64,000 nt of DNA from Pelecanus crispus (Eukaryota; Chordata; Aves; Pelecaniformes; Pelecanidae): NCBI RefSeq assembly GCF_030463565.1, contig NC_134656.1:3644501-3708500 (forward strand), given 5' to 3'. The translations under genes were made by a program, and so were the position numbers. The notes under the pieces are model-generated. The model was not told the DNA's origin. It worked only from the letters and a program-made list of their open reading frames with translations, and ran no database searches. Below, piece after piece: positions 1-11,786 of the stretch. How positions within the stretch are numbered: position 1 is the stretch's first letter; the number at the start of each line of letters is the position of its first letter.

Positions 1-3000
1 ACTTGTTTCCTGAATAACTCATCAGCTCAACTGATTTATCACCTGCTTTTTTTTTTAATCCCACACCTAAGATGTTTTGAAATTGAATAGAAGAAATGGC
101 ATCCATGGGAGGCAAAATGTGGGGGCTGATGTTATTGGAGCATGATGAGTTAGCTGGCCCTCTCCCCCGAGAGCTTCATTTAAGGGAAAAAAACCCCAAA
201 CCCTTCCAAGTGATCACACCCTCACACAAAATGACAGAACGGAGCTATTCAGCCCAGCCTGGGCAGGGGATGGCACGGGCGCTTGGTGCCCACAGCCAGG
301 CAGAGGAGCAGCGCGTGGCCCCGTGCCCATGTCTCACTCAGTTCCCTTTCCGTGGCAGGGCTCATGCAAGCGCGGTTGTTCTGTCCCTTGCCCTCCAAGG
401 CACGTCCTGCCCTGCTCCAGGCTGCAGCCCTGCAGGGTTCACTCCTCATTCACTGCCAAGGAGCAGCCCTTGCGCTTGGTGCCATCTGCACCCCAGGAAG
501 CGAGGCAGAAGCGATGCCCAGCCGTGCTTGAGGAGCTCCATGCTCCCTCCACCATCGTCAGGAGGGGAGCTGACGGGAGCTGCGGGGCCACCGGCCGTCG
601 TGATGCCAGACTGGCATTAACGCTGATGCAAAGCGCTCTTGGCTTGCATTGCAAAGAGGTCTGGGACTAGTGAGGATGCCATTTTGTAAATTAATTTTAA
701 AAATATCAATTCAAATTCCATAATAAAGGCAGCAAAATTTGTCACCTGGGGAAGGGCAGCTCTTCATGAAACCAGGAGACCAGCTCACCCAGGTCCCCTG
801 CTTGGACGTTTTCTTGCAGAGGGTGATGGAAGCCAGGAGCTGAGACTGGACTGCTCTCAGATGGTCACACCAGACAAGCAACCGCAGGGTGCTCATGTGG
901 GCATAGAAGTAGGGAAAAGGCTGGGAAAGCTCAGAATTTATAATCTGCTTTTCTCTACCATGCCAGACTGAGGGTGCTGACACCCCTGTGAGAGGGACAC
1001 AGGGTACGGAGATATAGGGAGGACGGGTGTTGGAAGCATCTCCAGCTTCACATGGTGCACGTGGCTTATACTGGAGAGTAACCAGACTGACTGGGAATAT
1101 AATAACTCATCTTCATCTGCTTAATGCGGGGGAAAGATGGGATGTCAGCACTGCAGCTGTTGGGTTTGGCATCTGATGATACCTGCTTTAGGGCTGGGTG
1201 GCCACAACACTCAGACTTTCCCACCTTCTCAGCTCTGGATCCCACCACACTCCCCAGCCTCTCCAGACACCTTTGCTCACCCGCTGCCCCATGCCCCTCA
1301 GCAAGGGGGAATTTCCCCATAGGGAAAATGTGGTGGTGACACTGTCAAAGCCCAAATCCCATTGTGTGGCCCATGCATCCTGTGGTGGGATGCTGCCCAT
1401 CACGCGCGCCTCGGGCAGGACACAGAAGCATTTCTAAATGTCGGGAAGCAAAAGTGCCATCTGTGCGTCTCAAGCAGATGCTGCACAGAGAAGATAGTAA
1501 AAGCCTTTAAGGGAAAGGAGGGGGGAAGTAAGGAGAAGACAATTAAATAGCTGTTTTAAATGATCTGGAAGAAGATTAAAGGCAGCTGCAGGTTTGTTTG
1601 TTTTTTTTTTTTTCTCTAGGAAGAGGAACGACTAGATTACATTTGTCTCTTCTGCCTTTACAAACTGCTGTTAAGAGGAAAACCTAAGAGCTAAATTGAT
1701 CAGCCACATTTCCTTGTTCTTTTATTATCCCTCCAGCTGACATCTTGGGAAGGGGGAGGGAAAAAGAAATCAAGTGAATTTAAATCAATTGGGGAAGAAA
1801 AGAGAAGAAATTATGTAAGAACTGGCAAAACCCAGCAGGCCAAGTGGTTATATTAAGCAATGAACACAAGAACTTATTTAATTTAGATCTAGCTGCAAGA
1901 CGGACCACAGTGTAAGCAGGCTGGGATTAGGCAAGCTGGGCTGTCATTGTGCGTATGCTGAATTAAAGCCCTGGGTTCTCTGCATAGTCTGTGGCAAAAA
2001 GGCAGCTTTTTAGGGATGCTTATGCCACCACGGATGGGCTACCCTGCTGGGGCAGGTGTCTCTCTCCATCACTCTGGGGACTGATCCAGACACACCTAAA
2101 CACCAACATCTTCATTTTCTTGCCTACCCAAGGGGCTGGCAGCACCGTGACCTGATGGGACACCTTTGGTGGGACACAGTTCTCCCACAGAGGTGCCAAT
2201 CTCTTGTGCCGCCGGAGGGGTTAGCGGCACCCGGGCGTGGGCTTCTCTGGTGGGCAGAGATCCTCTGTGTGTGTGTAGCCAAAATAGTTTTATGAGCAGG
2301 CACAATGGGTGGGTTTATCGCTGCATGGAACTGTAGTGAGTGATTTAAAACAGTACTGTTATTAAAAGCCATAGTAGGAATTTGGCTGTGCCCTAAGGAA
2401 AAGAAACCAACTTCAATTCCCCCAGTCAACATGAGTATAAACGCAGGATTCCTGAACTGAAGCCATTGACTAATCCTGGATATGATTTGCTAGCAATCCT
2501 GGAGAAAATTCAGCCATTTGGTTTTATGGGTTGCTATTTTCATGTACAAGGAGAGATGCTTGTCCTGTTTATTTACACGGCACCACAGATCTGCTGGTGA
2601 GCAGAGCCCTGCCGTCCACAGCACTGACCATTTGCCATCGCAGCAGAAAGCTCATCGCACCATGCCGCCAAGGTGCTCCTCACCAGAAGAAAGTGTAAGG
2701 GAGGGTTTGCAACATCATGCATGGAATTAATAACTTTGTTGGTCTCTCAGACAAATGGGAATTGAATAGATGTCCTTGGAAGAGTGTGCAGAGAGCGTAG
2801 TAAAGGATGCCAAGAGGCCAGGCTGCACCTTGTGTCTCCCAGCTCCGATGCCTGGTCCTTCCTTCAGACCTGAGGCTCTTCGGCACATTCCTTCGAAGGC
2901 ATCACAAGAAGAAATGTAGGAAGAAATAAAGCAGAGGACTTCCTTGGGCAAGCGGTTGTTTCATGTGCAGAGTTATTTACTATAAAGTCATCTAACTATG

Positions 3001-6000
3001 AGCAGACCTCATAAAACATAATGAGCAAGGGATCTGGAGGGATAGGCGAGCTGCAGCCACGCAAGGGTGGGCTGATGCAGAGCAGAACTGGAGCAGCTGT
3101 CCACCCAAACCCGTGAGGAGGTCCAGAGAAGTTCCCAGTTGCGCTTCCCAGGAAGTTGCCCTATCAAATGAGCAACTTGGAGCTGATGGAGCTGTGACAG
3201 TTTATGGAGGCTCAGGGCCTGCTGCCATGTGTTTTAATAAATGGGTTCACACCAGCTGTCCATGCAAATAAAACATTAGCATGTGTCAGACACTATCTAC
3301 CCAAGCACTTGCCATAACTTAGGGGACATTTTGCACTAGAGCCATCCAAGCACAGACTGTGCCATGCCAGCGGGACAGCACGCTGCTCTCTCTCCCGTGT
3401 TACAGGGTGGCAGAGAGCTGCCCACATGTGCCCAATCCAGGCTCAATTAAAATCCTGAGATTTTAGGTCGAGGAGTTGCCTGACTCTGTGTGCTGGGACT
3501 GATGGTGCACCGGGATTGTAGGGATTTCTTTCAACTTCCCCTCTTTCCCCAGGTCTACTAAGGACCTCTCCAGAAAAGAGGTACAAAGGTAAGAAAGTAA
3601 GAAGCAATAAAGGAAAATTTATTTGCACAGCCATCTGGCCGTTAAAATTAAGATGGTTTTGAAAGACAGGGCTGAGAGTGTACGGTGCTAATGGCATGCA
3701 GGGCAGCGCCTGGTGGGATGAGAGTCTCAGCGGGGTCCGGTTTTGGGGGAGCTGGCCCCAGAGCCAACAGCAAGGCTGTGAAGTAGCCAGAGCCACAGGT
3801 GCCAACCCGCAAGTGAACAGAGGAAGCACTTCATTCTGCCTCGGAGCTCTCTTATCTGTTGCTGCCACAATGAGTAGCTTTTAAACCTCCTCCAGCTGAA
3901 GTGGCATGAAAACATTAATTTACTTGTATTGGGATGGCTTTAAGAGGTGTTTAATTTATGTGGAAAAAACCCTAAAATTGGCTGCAGTGTGTTTTAGAGG
4001 ATGTCTGCCAGTTAAAGTGCAAACTAGACCTAAATGATGTGGCTATAATGGACCTTTTCCTGCTACCAGATCCCAGGCTGATGCCAATATTCAAACCAGA
4101 CGTCCCCGACTAACAGAAGTAACAGGCAAGCTTGGCGATGAAGGATATATAACAAACCAGATTCACAGGCTGATTTAAGCAGCTGCAAGGATAGCGATAA
4201 ACAAAGCTGGGAAATGGTACTGCTCTCCAGGACTAAGTATCAGAGGCCGCACAGAGCTTACGTCTCAGCGGCACGAGGCGAGATGTGCGGTGCCCGGCGT
4301 GCTGATCATGGTGACACGTGGTGACACCCTGCAGAACCTCTCACTTACTGCTCTTCCTGCTTATCAGTGCTGCGCTGAGCGATCGGTAATTACTAGAAGA
4401 ATATCAGTAATTACTTCTTACAGTTGTTGTGGAGCTTGAGTGGTACAAGTTAAGTAATACGAGCAAGAATCAAATATGCCGGGTGCTGTTTGAATAGTTA
4501 CTTTTTTTTTCTTATTATAGGGAAACCTGGTTGTTCACACACGGTCTAGTTTCACTCCAGAATGCCCATTTAAACTTAAATATTCAAAGCAAATAGAGAG
4601 GAACTTTTTCAAAATCAGAGATGTTAAATTAATACACTCAAATATTCATCCCGGGAAGCTTGTTCCCGTGCAGGGAGGAGCATTCTCCTGCAATGATCCC
4701 AGCAGAACCATAGCTCACACTGGGCTCTGAGTCTATAAATGGTTACAATTGCTCTGTTCTGGGACTGGCTTTCAACCAGTCAACAAATAAAACCTCTTGG
4801 GGAACTAATGGCTTCCAAAAAAAAAATCCCAATTTGCTTCAGACAGTTTGCCAGACAGGAAGAGGAGTGAGATATGCTGAGTGATTTATTACAAGTGATT
4901 TGCCAGCTCGAGCAAGTGCATCACTGCTCTGCTTAATTTAAAGACAAAAAATGAACGGAGAGAGATGCAAAGACCTGCTCGAAAGCAGCTTGAATCCACT
5001 GCGAAAGACCAGGGCTCCAGATTTCTGACGGGCAAGACCTTTGCGCGTCACTCTCCACATTACCGCTGCCTTTTTTTTTTTCCACGGGTCTTCCATTATT
5101 TGTCTTTTTTTAAACCTCTGCACAGCTTACGACGTGAGAATGCCCACTCACACGCTGTGCAATGGTTTCCATTAATGCACTTCAAACCTGACTTGCAGCT
5201 GCTTTGCTTATTCACTCTGGAGCCGTCCCCAGCCCAGGGCCCTGCATCACGTCGTGTGCTGCTTCCCAGTGCTCAGAGGAACGGAGCGAAGCCATTAAAC
5301 AACCTTCCTGTCTTAGCAAATCTACTTTTGTAGCCAGATCCTCTGAGAAGGAACAGTATGGTGGGGTTTGTTTGGGTTTTTTTCCCCCACCAACAGCTGC
5401 CTCCTTTTTACTTTTAAATTAATTCACAAGTGAAATAAAAAAAAAAAATACGTGACGAAAAGCCCCCGGGTGAACTTCACATACTGTGCATTCATGTCTG
5501 CCTACTTCTTACTTGGGTAACAGGATCAGGTATAGCCTGAATAATAGCAAGACTGTAAAATCTGTTGAAAATTGTTTAAACTGTAATCTCCAAAGACACC
5601 GCGAGGAAATAATCCTCTCTTTTTAGCCCTATCACGGTAACAATGAGCACCAGTTTAATCCTAAGAGGAAGATGAGTGGAAATAACGCATTTCAGCCACA
5701 TTGTTCTCGGATCAGGTGGCTCACGTCTCCTTAGAGAGCAGAGGATTTGGGTTAAGTACACCGGGCTGCCACTGACAAAATCTACAAAGCACCTACAGGA
5801 GAAATACAGCCCCCACCACGTCAAGATGAAGGTTAGGGATCAAGACAAAATGCAGAGGGAATCCAGTGCTTCTGTGAGGGGTGGATTTTCGTTTACTGCA
5901 GTGGTCCAGGGGGAAACTCGGAGAGACATGTCTAAACATCTACAGGCTCTGGGCTTAAATCTAACTGCATGTACCCTCGCCTGCTTTTAGCGGGAGGAAT

Positions 6001-7179
6001 TATTCTGATTTGTTTCCATTTAAGTTCCCTCCCTTTAACTGTGGGAACATCTCAAAGGCTTTACCACACATGCGGTTTTAAATTCTAGTTGGTCGCTGAT
6101 TAAACCCACCCGAAATTCATGTTCAAAATAAAAGATTGAGAAGCTATCGCATGTGAGCCTGGCAGCAAAGGGACGATGGAGATTGGTGTCTTGCTCTTTC
6201 TGTCTCTCCTTCCACGTCTCTTACATTTTTCAAGCCTGATGCTCCAGTAAACAAATGCCTCAGCCCCTCAGAGCACTGGAGCACAGCAAGTGTTGATGCT
6301 GAAATCCTTTCCACGCATGGGCATATTGGATTAAGCAGTATGTGGAGACCAGCAAAGCCTTTCTGAAGTCAGGAGGAGTCTACTAGTTAAACCAGCTACA
6401 GATTTCCCCCCAAACAGCAAAAAATACCAGCCTCTGGCTTTGAAGATGCAGTTCCTTTTCGGATGCCTGTGCTGTACCTTGTTCCCAAAACTTTCTGAAA
6501 TTAGGGTCTGTCACTACGCAGAGGAAATGAGCTCCGGATCAACCCGAGAAACAGGGAGAGGGGGAGAGATGGTTTTATTTCCCTCGATCTTGCTGGCCGT
6601 TTTCCAGCAGAAGGAAAGGAGATGCCAAAGATGCAGAGAAAGGGTGGAGATTTGTGGGTTTTCTGGCGATGCGCTGCCACATTTAGGGAGGACCCGAGCA
6701 TCCCCGGGCCAAGCTGGCGGCTGCACGGCAGAGCGGGGCCCGGCTGCCCCGGGGTCTGCGGCTCCCGGGGCTCCCGGCCTGGGACACCCTGAGCTCCGGG
6801 CACTGGCTGCACCGGGAGAGGAGCTCCGGGGGGCTCGCAGCGGCCCGGGGCTGGATTAACCACGGTGCAGGATTCACCCCGGTGCACGGGCTCAGCCCGG
6901 CGCTGTGGGGCAGGAGGGGGGGCGGGGTGGGGCACAACAAGCCGAGCCGAGACACCCCCCCACCCCAAATCCTGCCTGCCCGCACCCCAGGCTGGGCTGC
7001 CCCGTCAGGGCTGCCCAGGACCCCCCCTCTCCGAACCAGTCCCCCCCCTCCTGCCCCGCCCATCTCAGCAAAGTTTGGCCATCCGAGCCCGGGAGGGAGG
7101 CAGCTGCCCGGCCCCGGGGCCGCCGGGTTGCTCACAGGATGCTCACGGGATGCTCACGGGATGCTCACGGGATGCTCAC
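1..7179 (-). other. NTSR1: NTSR1 intron 1 (5' part; rest outside the window)
   Basis: The exon 1 splice donor lies at 7179/7180, so everything to its left on the minus strand is intron 1. The family's exon 2 encodes TM5 to TM6, including a CWLPYH-type motif; I see no such reading frame here, so the later exons must be beyond position 1. The long first intron matches the known mammalian gene structure. Contents are mostly unique sequence: a poly-T run at 1601-1613, a short poly-T near 5070, and rising GC from about 6660 toward the promoter island. Open frames such as 96-620 (+) resemble nothing known and have no splice context, so I treat them as chance. Confidence 0.75.
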
Positions 7180-7180
7180 C
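7138..7180 (-). repeat. 11-bp tandem repeat carrying the NTSR1 exon 1 splice donor
   Basis: Read on the minus strand, the unit GTGAGCATCCC is repeated about four times (the last copy has CCT for CCC), beginning exactly at the exon 1 donor (CAG|GTGAGC). Each copy therefore carries another GTGAGC donor-like hexamer at 11-nt spacing. Only the first copy is preceded by CAG; the others are preceded by CCC or CCT, which should make them weaker sites. Confidence 0.85.
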
Positions 7181-7854
7181 TGGATGACCGTCTTCAGCGT
7201 GGAGGCGTCCACGATGGTGGTGCAGATGAGGGAGTCGGGATTCTGGTCCTTGCCGTAGATCTCCCCCATCGTGAAGATCATGGGGATGGCGAGGAGGAAG
7301 GAGGCGATCCAGATGCAGCTGATGAACTTCTTGGTGCGGCTGCGGGACATGATGCTCTTGGCTTTGAAGGGGTGGCAGATGGCCATGTAGCGCTCCACGC
7401 TGAGGCTGGCGATGTTGAGCGCCGTGGCGTAGGTGCAGGCGTCCCGGAGGAAGTAGTAGCCCTTGCAGACAGCCCCCCCGAAAGCCCAGGGGTGATGGAC
7501 CCAGATGAAGTTGTAGAGCTCGATGGGCATGCAGAGGAGGAAGATGAGGAGGTCAGAGAAGGCGAGGCTGGCCAGGTGGTAGTGCACGGTGCTCTGCAGG
7601 TTCTGCAGCGACTTCTTGCGCACCAGCGTGTACGCCGTGATGGAGTTGCCCACGGTGCCCACCAAGAAAAGAGCCAAGTAGATGACGGTCACCATCACCT
7701 TGGAGTAGATGTCTGTGTTGACGTCCAGGTCCTCCTCGTCGGGCCCTTTGGGGAGCAGGTCGGAGCGGTTGGAGGCATTGGCGTAGCCGCTGGGGGAGAG
7801 GTGGAGGGGCCCGCCCGGCACGGCCGTGGCCGTGGCCGTGGAGTTCGGGTGCAT
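7180..7854 (-). CDS. NTSR1: Neurotensin receptor 1, coding exon 1 (codons 1-225; partial gene)
   Basis: Encodes the N-terminal half of a class A GPCR that binds neurotensin at the plasma membrane and, by family knowledge, signals mainly through Gq/phospholipase C. The ATG at 7854-7852 opens 225 codons, ending in phase 0 at CAG|GTGAGC. An extracellular N-terminus of about 48 residues has three N-glycosylation sequons (N4, N26, N29). It is followed by the conserved [10 protein letters not shown] segment, TM1 with GN (N70), TM2 with the conserved Asp (D101), the [10 protein letters not shown] loop, TM3 and ERY (154-156) in the DRY position. ERY is normal for this receptor. TM4 is at about 177-197. 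C130 and C211 are the expected TM3-ECL2 disulfide pair. The first ~30 residues differ from mammals. TM5-TM7 and the tail are off the left edge. NTSR2 is less likely, since the match from TM1 to TM4 is closest to NTSR1. Confidence 0.95.
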
Positions 7855-7956
7855 CCCCGGGGCCGGGCCGGCCCCGCCGGGGCCGCAGCACCGCCCGGCT
7901 CGGACCCGCCGCCGCGCCCCGACGTGCCGCTGCCCCCGGCGTGGAAACTTGGCTCG

Positions 7957-7963
7957 TTTTAAT
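7957..7963 (-). promoter_or_regulatory. NTSR1: Possible TATA-like element of NTSR1
   Basis: On the minus strand ATTAAAA sits in otherwise GC-rich sequence about 105 nt upstream of the start codon. It is the only AT-rich heptamer close to the ATG. If functional, transcription would start near 7930 with a 5' UTR of roughly 75-80 nt. CpG-island promoters often lack a TATA box, so this is only a positional suggestion. Confidence 0.22.
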
Positions 7964-8000
7964 GCGGCGGGGAGGAGGCGCCTGCCGCTCCCGGGCTGCC

Positions 8001-8022
8001 GTGCGTGTGCGTGTGCGTGTGC
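8001..8022 (+). repeat. (GTGTGC)n short tandem repeat
   Basis: About four hexamer units of alternating purine and pyrimidine, 147 bp upstream of the NTSR1 start codon. The flanking CGAGACACGC is partly complementary to it. Confidence 0.85.
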
Positions 8023-8167
8023 GAGACACGCACCCCCCTCCCCCGTCCCCCGTCCCCCCCCCCAAACCCCGGAGCAGCCTCGGCTGTGAGCAGCCCGCAG
8101 CTCCGGCTCGCTCCTCCCTGCAGCTGCCCGGCGGCCAGATGTGCCCCGGCAGGGCAGGAGCCTCCCT

Positions 8168-8443
8168 GCACACACAGACACACGCACGCACACCCGCAGA
8201 CCCGCACACACACCCGCAGACCCGCACACACACGCACACAGACCCGCAGACCCGCACACAGACCCGCACGCACACCCACACACAGACCCACACACCCACC
8301 CGCAGACCCGCACACACACCCGCACACACACCCACACACACACCCCCACACACGCAGGCAGACCCGCACACACGCAGGCACACCCGCAGACCCGCACACA
8401 CACCCGCACACCCGCACACCCGCGCACACACCCGCACACCCGC
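8168..8443 (+). repeat. CA-rich minisatellite (CACACCCGCAGAC-type) upstream of NTSR1
   Basis: About 275 bp built from irregular mixes of CACACA, CACCCGCA and CAGACCCGCA, about 310-590 bp upstream of the NTSR1 start codon. The minus strand, which is the sense strand of NTSR1, is GT/G-rich. The lack of stop codons in CA/CG sequence opens long frames on both strands; these are composition artefacts and not genes. Such arrays are usually length-polymorphic and can adopt Z-DNA or G-rich structures, but neither can be shown from sequence alone. Confidence 0.9.
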
Positions 8444-11400
8444 CTGCCTCGCCGGGAGCCGCCGCTCCAGCCGCGACCGCGCACCCCGGCCGGCTCTGCC
8501 GGCGCTGGCGCTGCCTCCCCCGGCCCCGGGGGCGGCCCCTCGGGCGGCCCCCCCGCCCCGCTCCCCGCCGCCGAGGTGGGTTTTGCAACCCCAGCTCGGT
8601 CCCCAAACCGGGGTCCGGGGAGGAGACGGGGGGAGCACGTCCCGGGCGGGGCTGCAGAGCCCCTCCCGTTTGGGACCCCCAGCCCTTGCAGGGCCAGACG
8701 CAGAGGCACGGCTGTAAGCTGGGGGCTGGTAGGGTCCGAGCACAGCCACCCCCCACCTTCCCCCTTCGCCCGGGGAGAGGAGAGGCACCAGGGGTGCTCC
8801 ATCACCCTTGGACATCCGTATGTCCCGCTAGTCCCTAAATACTCACCCACCCGCTGCTGCTGTGAGGAGAAACGCATGTAAAGGAGGGGAAAAAACCACC
8901 TAAAAATATCTACCTCTGCCCTGACCTGCCTGGGGCACCCTCAGCTCCACGGCGCAGCAAAGCGAGCTGCTTTGCTTTGGTCCCCATCAGTCCCTTTTCC
9001 CTTATCCCCATATCCGGGGGCTGTGGGCATGCCATGGTGATGCTGAAGGTGACAAGGGGATCCCCCGCAGGAAAGGGCCCCCCAAGGATGAGCAGGCTGT
9101 GTGGGGTTCCCCTTTCAGGCCCGGGGCACTGAGCCAGCCAGCTGCCCAGTAAAACTCCACTGAGCTGTTTGTCCACTCAGTTACGTTATGAAATTCCTGT
9201 TAGCCGAGAGGAGTTTGTCAGGGGTGGTGTTCCCAGCTGGTCTCACCCATTGTTCCTGGTTCTTGGACAGGTTCTTGGGATGGATCAAGAATATTTATCC
9301 CAAAGAAGGAAAGTGGAACGTGAAATAAGTGGTGAGTTGTACCGATGTCTGAAGGAGAGCCCCAGCGGGGATGCAAGCCTTCTCCTGGGTGCCCAGTGTC
9401 CCTGTTCCTCAAACCCCACGTTGTGGGGAGCTTATGGCCCCATGGTCCAAGGACAACCCATGCTCCTGGACTAAAGCACTTCTCCCACAGAGGCAGCAAG
9501 TGAGTTCCTTTGGGATCTTTGTCTATAATGAAGAGTTACTGTCTCTTCCTGGTCCTGTAACTTCATTTTGGTGTTTTGGAAAGCAATTGCTGTCCGCACA
9601 AGCAAGATACCCATCTACTGGTCTAATTTTACAGTGTGGATGTGTGCAGGCTTATGTCAATAGCTGTCTCTAGAAATGCTGTTTTGGGTTCTGTTGCCTC
9701 ATGTTTCTGCACACAGGCCATGCACAAGCACGGCTGCTAACAAGGAGAGCATTGCATCTCCCTGCTCTGTCCCAGCAGCTGCTCCCGAGTCCTCCATGTG
9801 CTGCCTCCTCCACTTTCTCGCCACGCCAAATACTGGCAGGGAATATCAAGAGACATAGTTAAAAAATAATTCTAATTACACACTGAAATGTCAGCTATAC
9901 CTGGAATCAATGTGGCTGCTGATTTACAGTCAACAATTTTAACAGGTTGGTGCAGCCTGTACCAGCCAAATCTCTCCTTTCATAAAAGTGCATCAGGAGA
10001 GTACCGATGGCCCAATGAACAGGTTGAGTGCTCCCATCATTAAAGGCCTCAGTGGCATATTTCTATGAGCTAATTTATTTAATAAATTCCATTAATTCCT
10101 TGGCAAGTTTGTCTCAGCCACACGTGAAGCATTCTCACCAGCATGGGTAGATAGCTCTGCCCTATTCTTTTTCTTATAGATCTGGGTTTGAGCAAAGGTC
10201 TTCTCTTCTGGGATGCAGCAGCCTCGCCATTCCCCATGCAGAAGTGCAGGTCATTTCTTCTAAAGGAGAAAGTAGAAGTCTTGCCTCTGTCCATAAGGAA
10301 AGAGGGGTCAACCTCTCCACTCTCTTTTTAGAAAGATTGTTGTCCAGGCAGGTTCTACCTTTTGTCCTCAGATTGCTTTTACAGAGCTGGACACCTACTG
10401 CTGGTCCAGAGCCAACCCTGACCTCGGAGCAGGCGGAGATTTGGCCCCGCAAAAGGAGGACATCGACCCCATTCCTGCCTCGTGGTGTAGCACGTCTCTC
10501 CAGCACCCCTTTACTCTCCCCATTGCTAACCCGTGGCCTGGGGGCACGTGTGAAGTCCTTTTCTTGGTATGGGATAGTGAAATGAATGACAAAAGTCTCT
10601 CTTCTTGCCTGCGCTTCTGCTCTCTGCAAGGTTTTAATCCATATTCCCCGTCAAGCAAAAGCAGAGCCGGAGATGCACCGCTCTCTTCTTGTGCGCCAAA
10701 GCTTCCAACTTAAATCCCCGCTGTTTGTTTCTGAACTAGCCGACCTTTTAGCTAAGCTGGGCTCGTTTTAATATATTTTGTATGTGTGTGTCTGTGGCTT
10801 AAAAAGGAAAAGAATCATGGAAACCAAGAGATGCCTTATCTCAAATGTTACAGCAAGGCATTTACTTAAAATCTTGCAGGAAAATGTCACCCAAAGTCCT
10901 CCTCTATTAAAAGTGCCTGGACTTTGAGCTGAGGGTCCCACAGTGCCCAAGATGCGAGGCCCATGGGTTGCCTCACTCCCTTTTGTGTTGACCCAAGTGT
11001 TTTTCATCTTTGCTTTTTCCAGTTGCAATTGAGGACCACTAGGAATTTTTCATATTAATCCTACTCCCATCTGATTCTGCCAGGTGGGATTTTTTCTGAA
11101 GGGCATGGAAAGCAACAGAGAAACCTCTGCAAGAGGTGGGTGCTAAGAGACGGCATCAACCTCTTTCTCGCTCAGGTCTGAGCACCCACCCCAAATACCT
11201 GTTAAAGCAGGTTCCCACGTCAGGTAACACTGGGCTGATTGAAGCCTTTAAAATCAGTTCCCAACGGACTCACTATAGACAGGCTCTCCCTAAGTCAGGG
11301 CTGTCTGAGGTGGGTTAGGAAGGTAAAATCCTGGGGTGTACAGGGCTTTTTTAAGGATGCTGTGCTTGAAAAACAGGGAAGTGAGGGAGAAAGGGTTGAC

Positions 11401-11770
11401 AGAAAAAGGGACATATATCAGCTTTGTAGGTAACTATATTGACTGTATCATTACTTACAGGCATGGAATTGCATGCCCTCCTACACTCAACGTATTGCAA
11501 AGTCAAGTATTGCTAGTTCAGACAAGCAATAAAGGATTCCCAACAGCTGCATGTTATTTACTACCTTTGGCTGAATGGATTTCAGAAGAGTATTTTAAAT
11601 CAAAACAGTTGATATATGGGATATTTATCGCCTCTGATTTTCGTAAGAGAGGAACCTGCTGAGCCTCCACAGTGTGAGCACATTGGTGTGTGGGTTGGCA
11701 AAGCGGACAGACCATACCCAGAGCAGAGCAATGATCACATACCCCAGCATTTGTGTCCCTGGGCAGGTTT

Positions 11771-11786
11771 AAAAAAAAAAAAAAAA
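11771..11786 (+). repeat. Poly-A tract (16 A)
   Basis: Uninterrupted A-run. I see no recognisable retroposed gene body upstream and no target-site duplication, so a simple homopolymer is the best call. Confidence 0.8.

Larger units (their letters stand above)
6690..8690. promoter_or_regulatory. NTSR1: CpG-rich island over NTSR1 promoter and exon 1
   Basis: Dense C+G and frequent CG dinucleotides begin near 6.66 kb and continue to about 8.69 kb, in contrast to the AT-rich flanks. The island covers coding exon 1, the 5' UTR and the upstream region. GC-box-like CCCCGCCCC occurs near 8550, and many GGCGG/CCGCC cores surround the start codon. This is the expected setting of a vertebrate CpG-island promoter. 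The exact boundaries are judged by eye. Confidence 0.65.

Noticed and set aside
96..620. 174-codon plus-strand frame as a candidate gene
   Set aside because: Lies inside NTSR1 intron 1, overlaps other frames on both strands, and matches no known protein.
7380..7400. ERY in place of DRY in NTSR1 as a disabling change
   Set aside because: ERY is the normal motif of the neurotensin receptor 1 family, so it is not a defect.
8168..8443. Array of short repeats resembling a CRISPR array
   Set aside because: The units are irregular and there are no unique spacers; this is vertebrate DNA with a CA-type minisatellite.
7165..8877. A 570-codon version of NTSR1 starting far upstream
   Set aside because: The extra N-terminus translates the promoter and minisatellite. 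The ATG at 7854 gives a receptor N-terminus of the expected length with glycosylation sites.
7941..8881. Several long overlapping open frames on both strands across the CA-rich repeat
   Set aside because: They run in all frames and give only His/Thr/Pro or Cys/Val/Arg low-complexity translations. CA/CG-rich sequence lacks stop codons, so this is a composition artefact.
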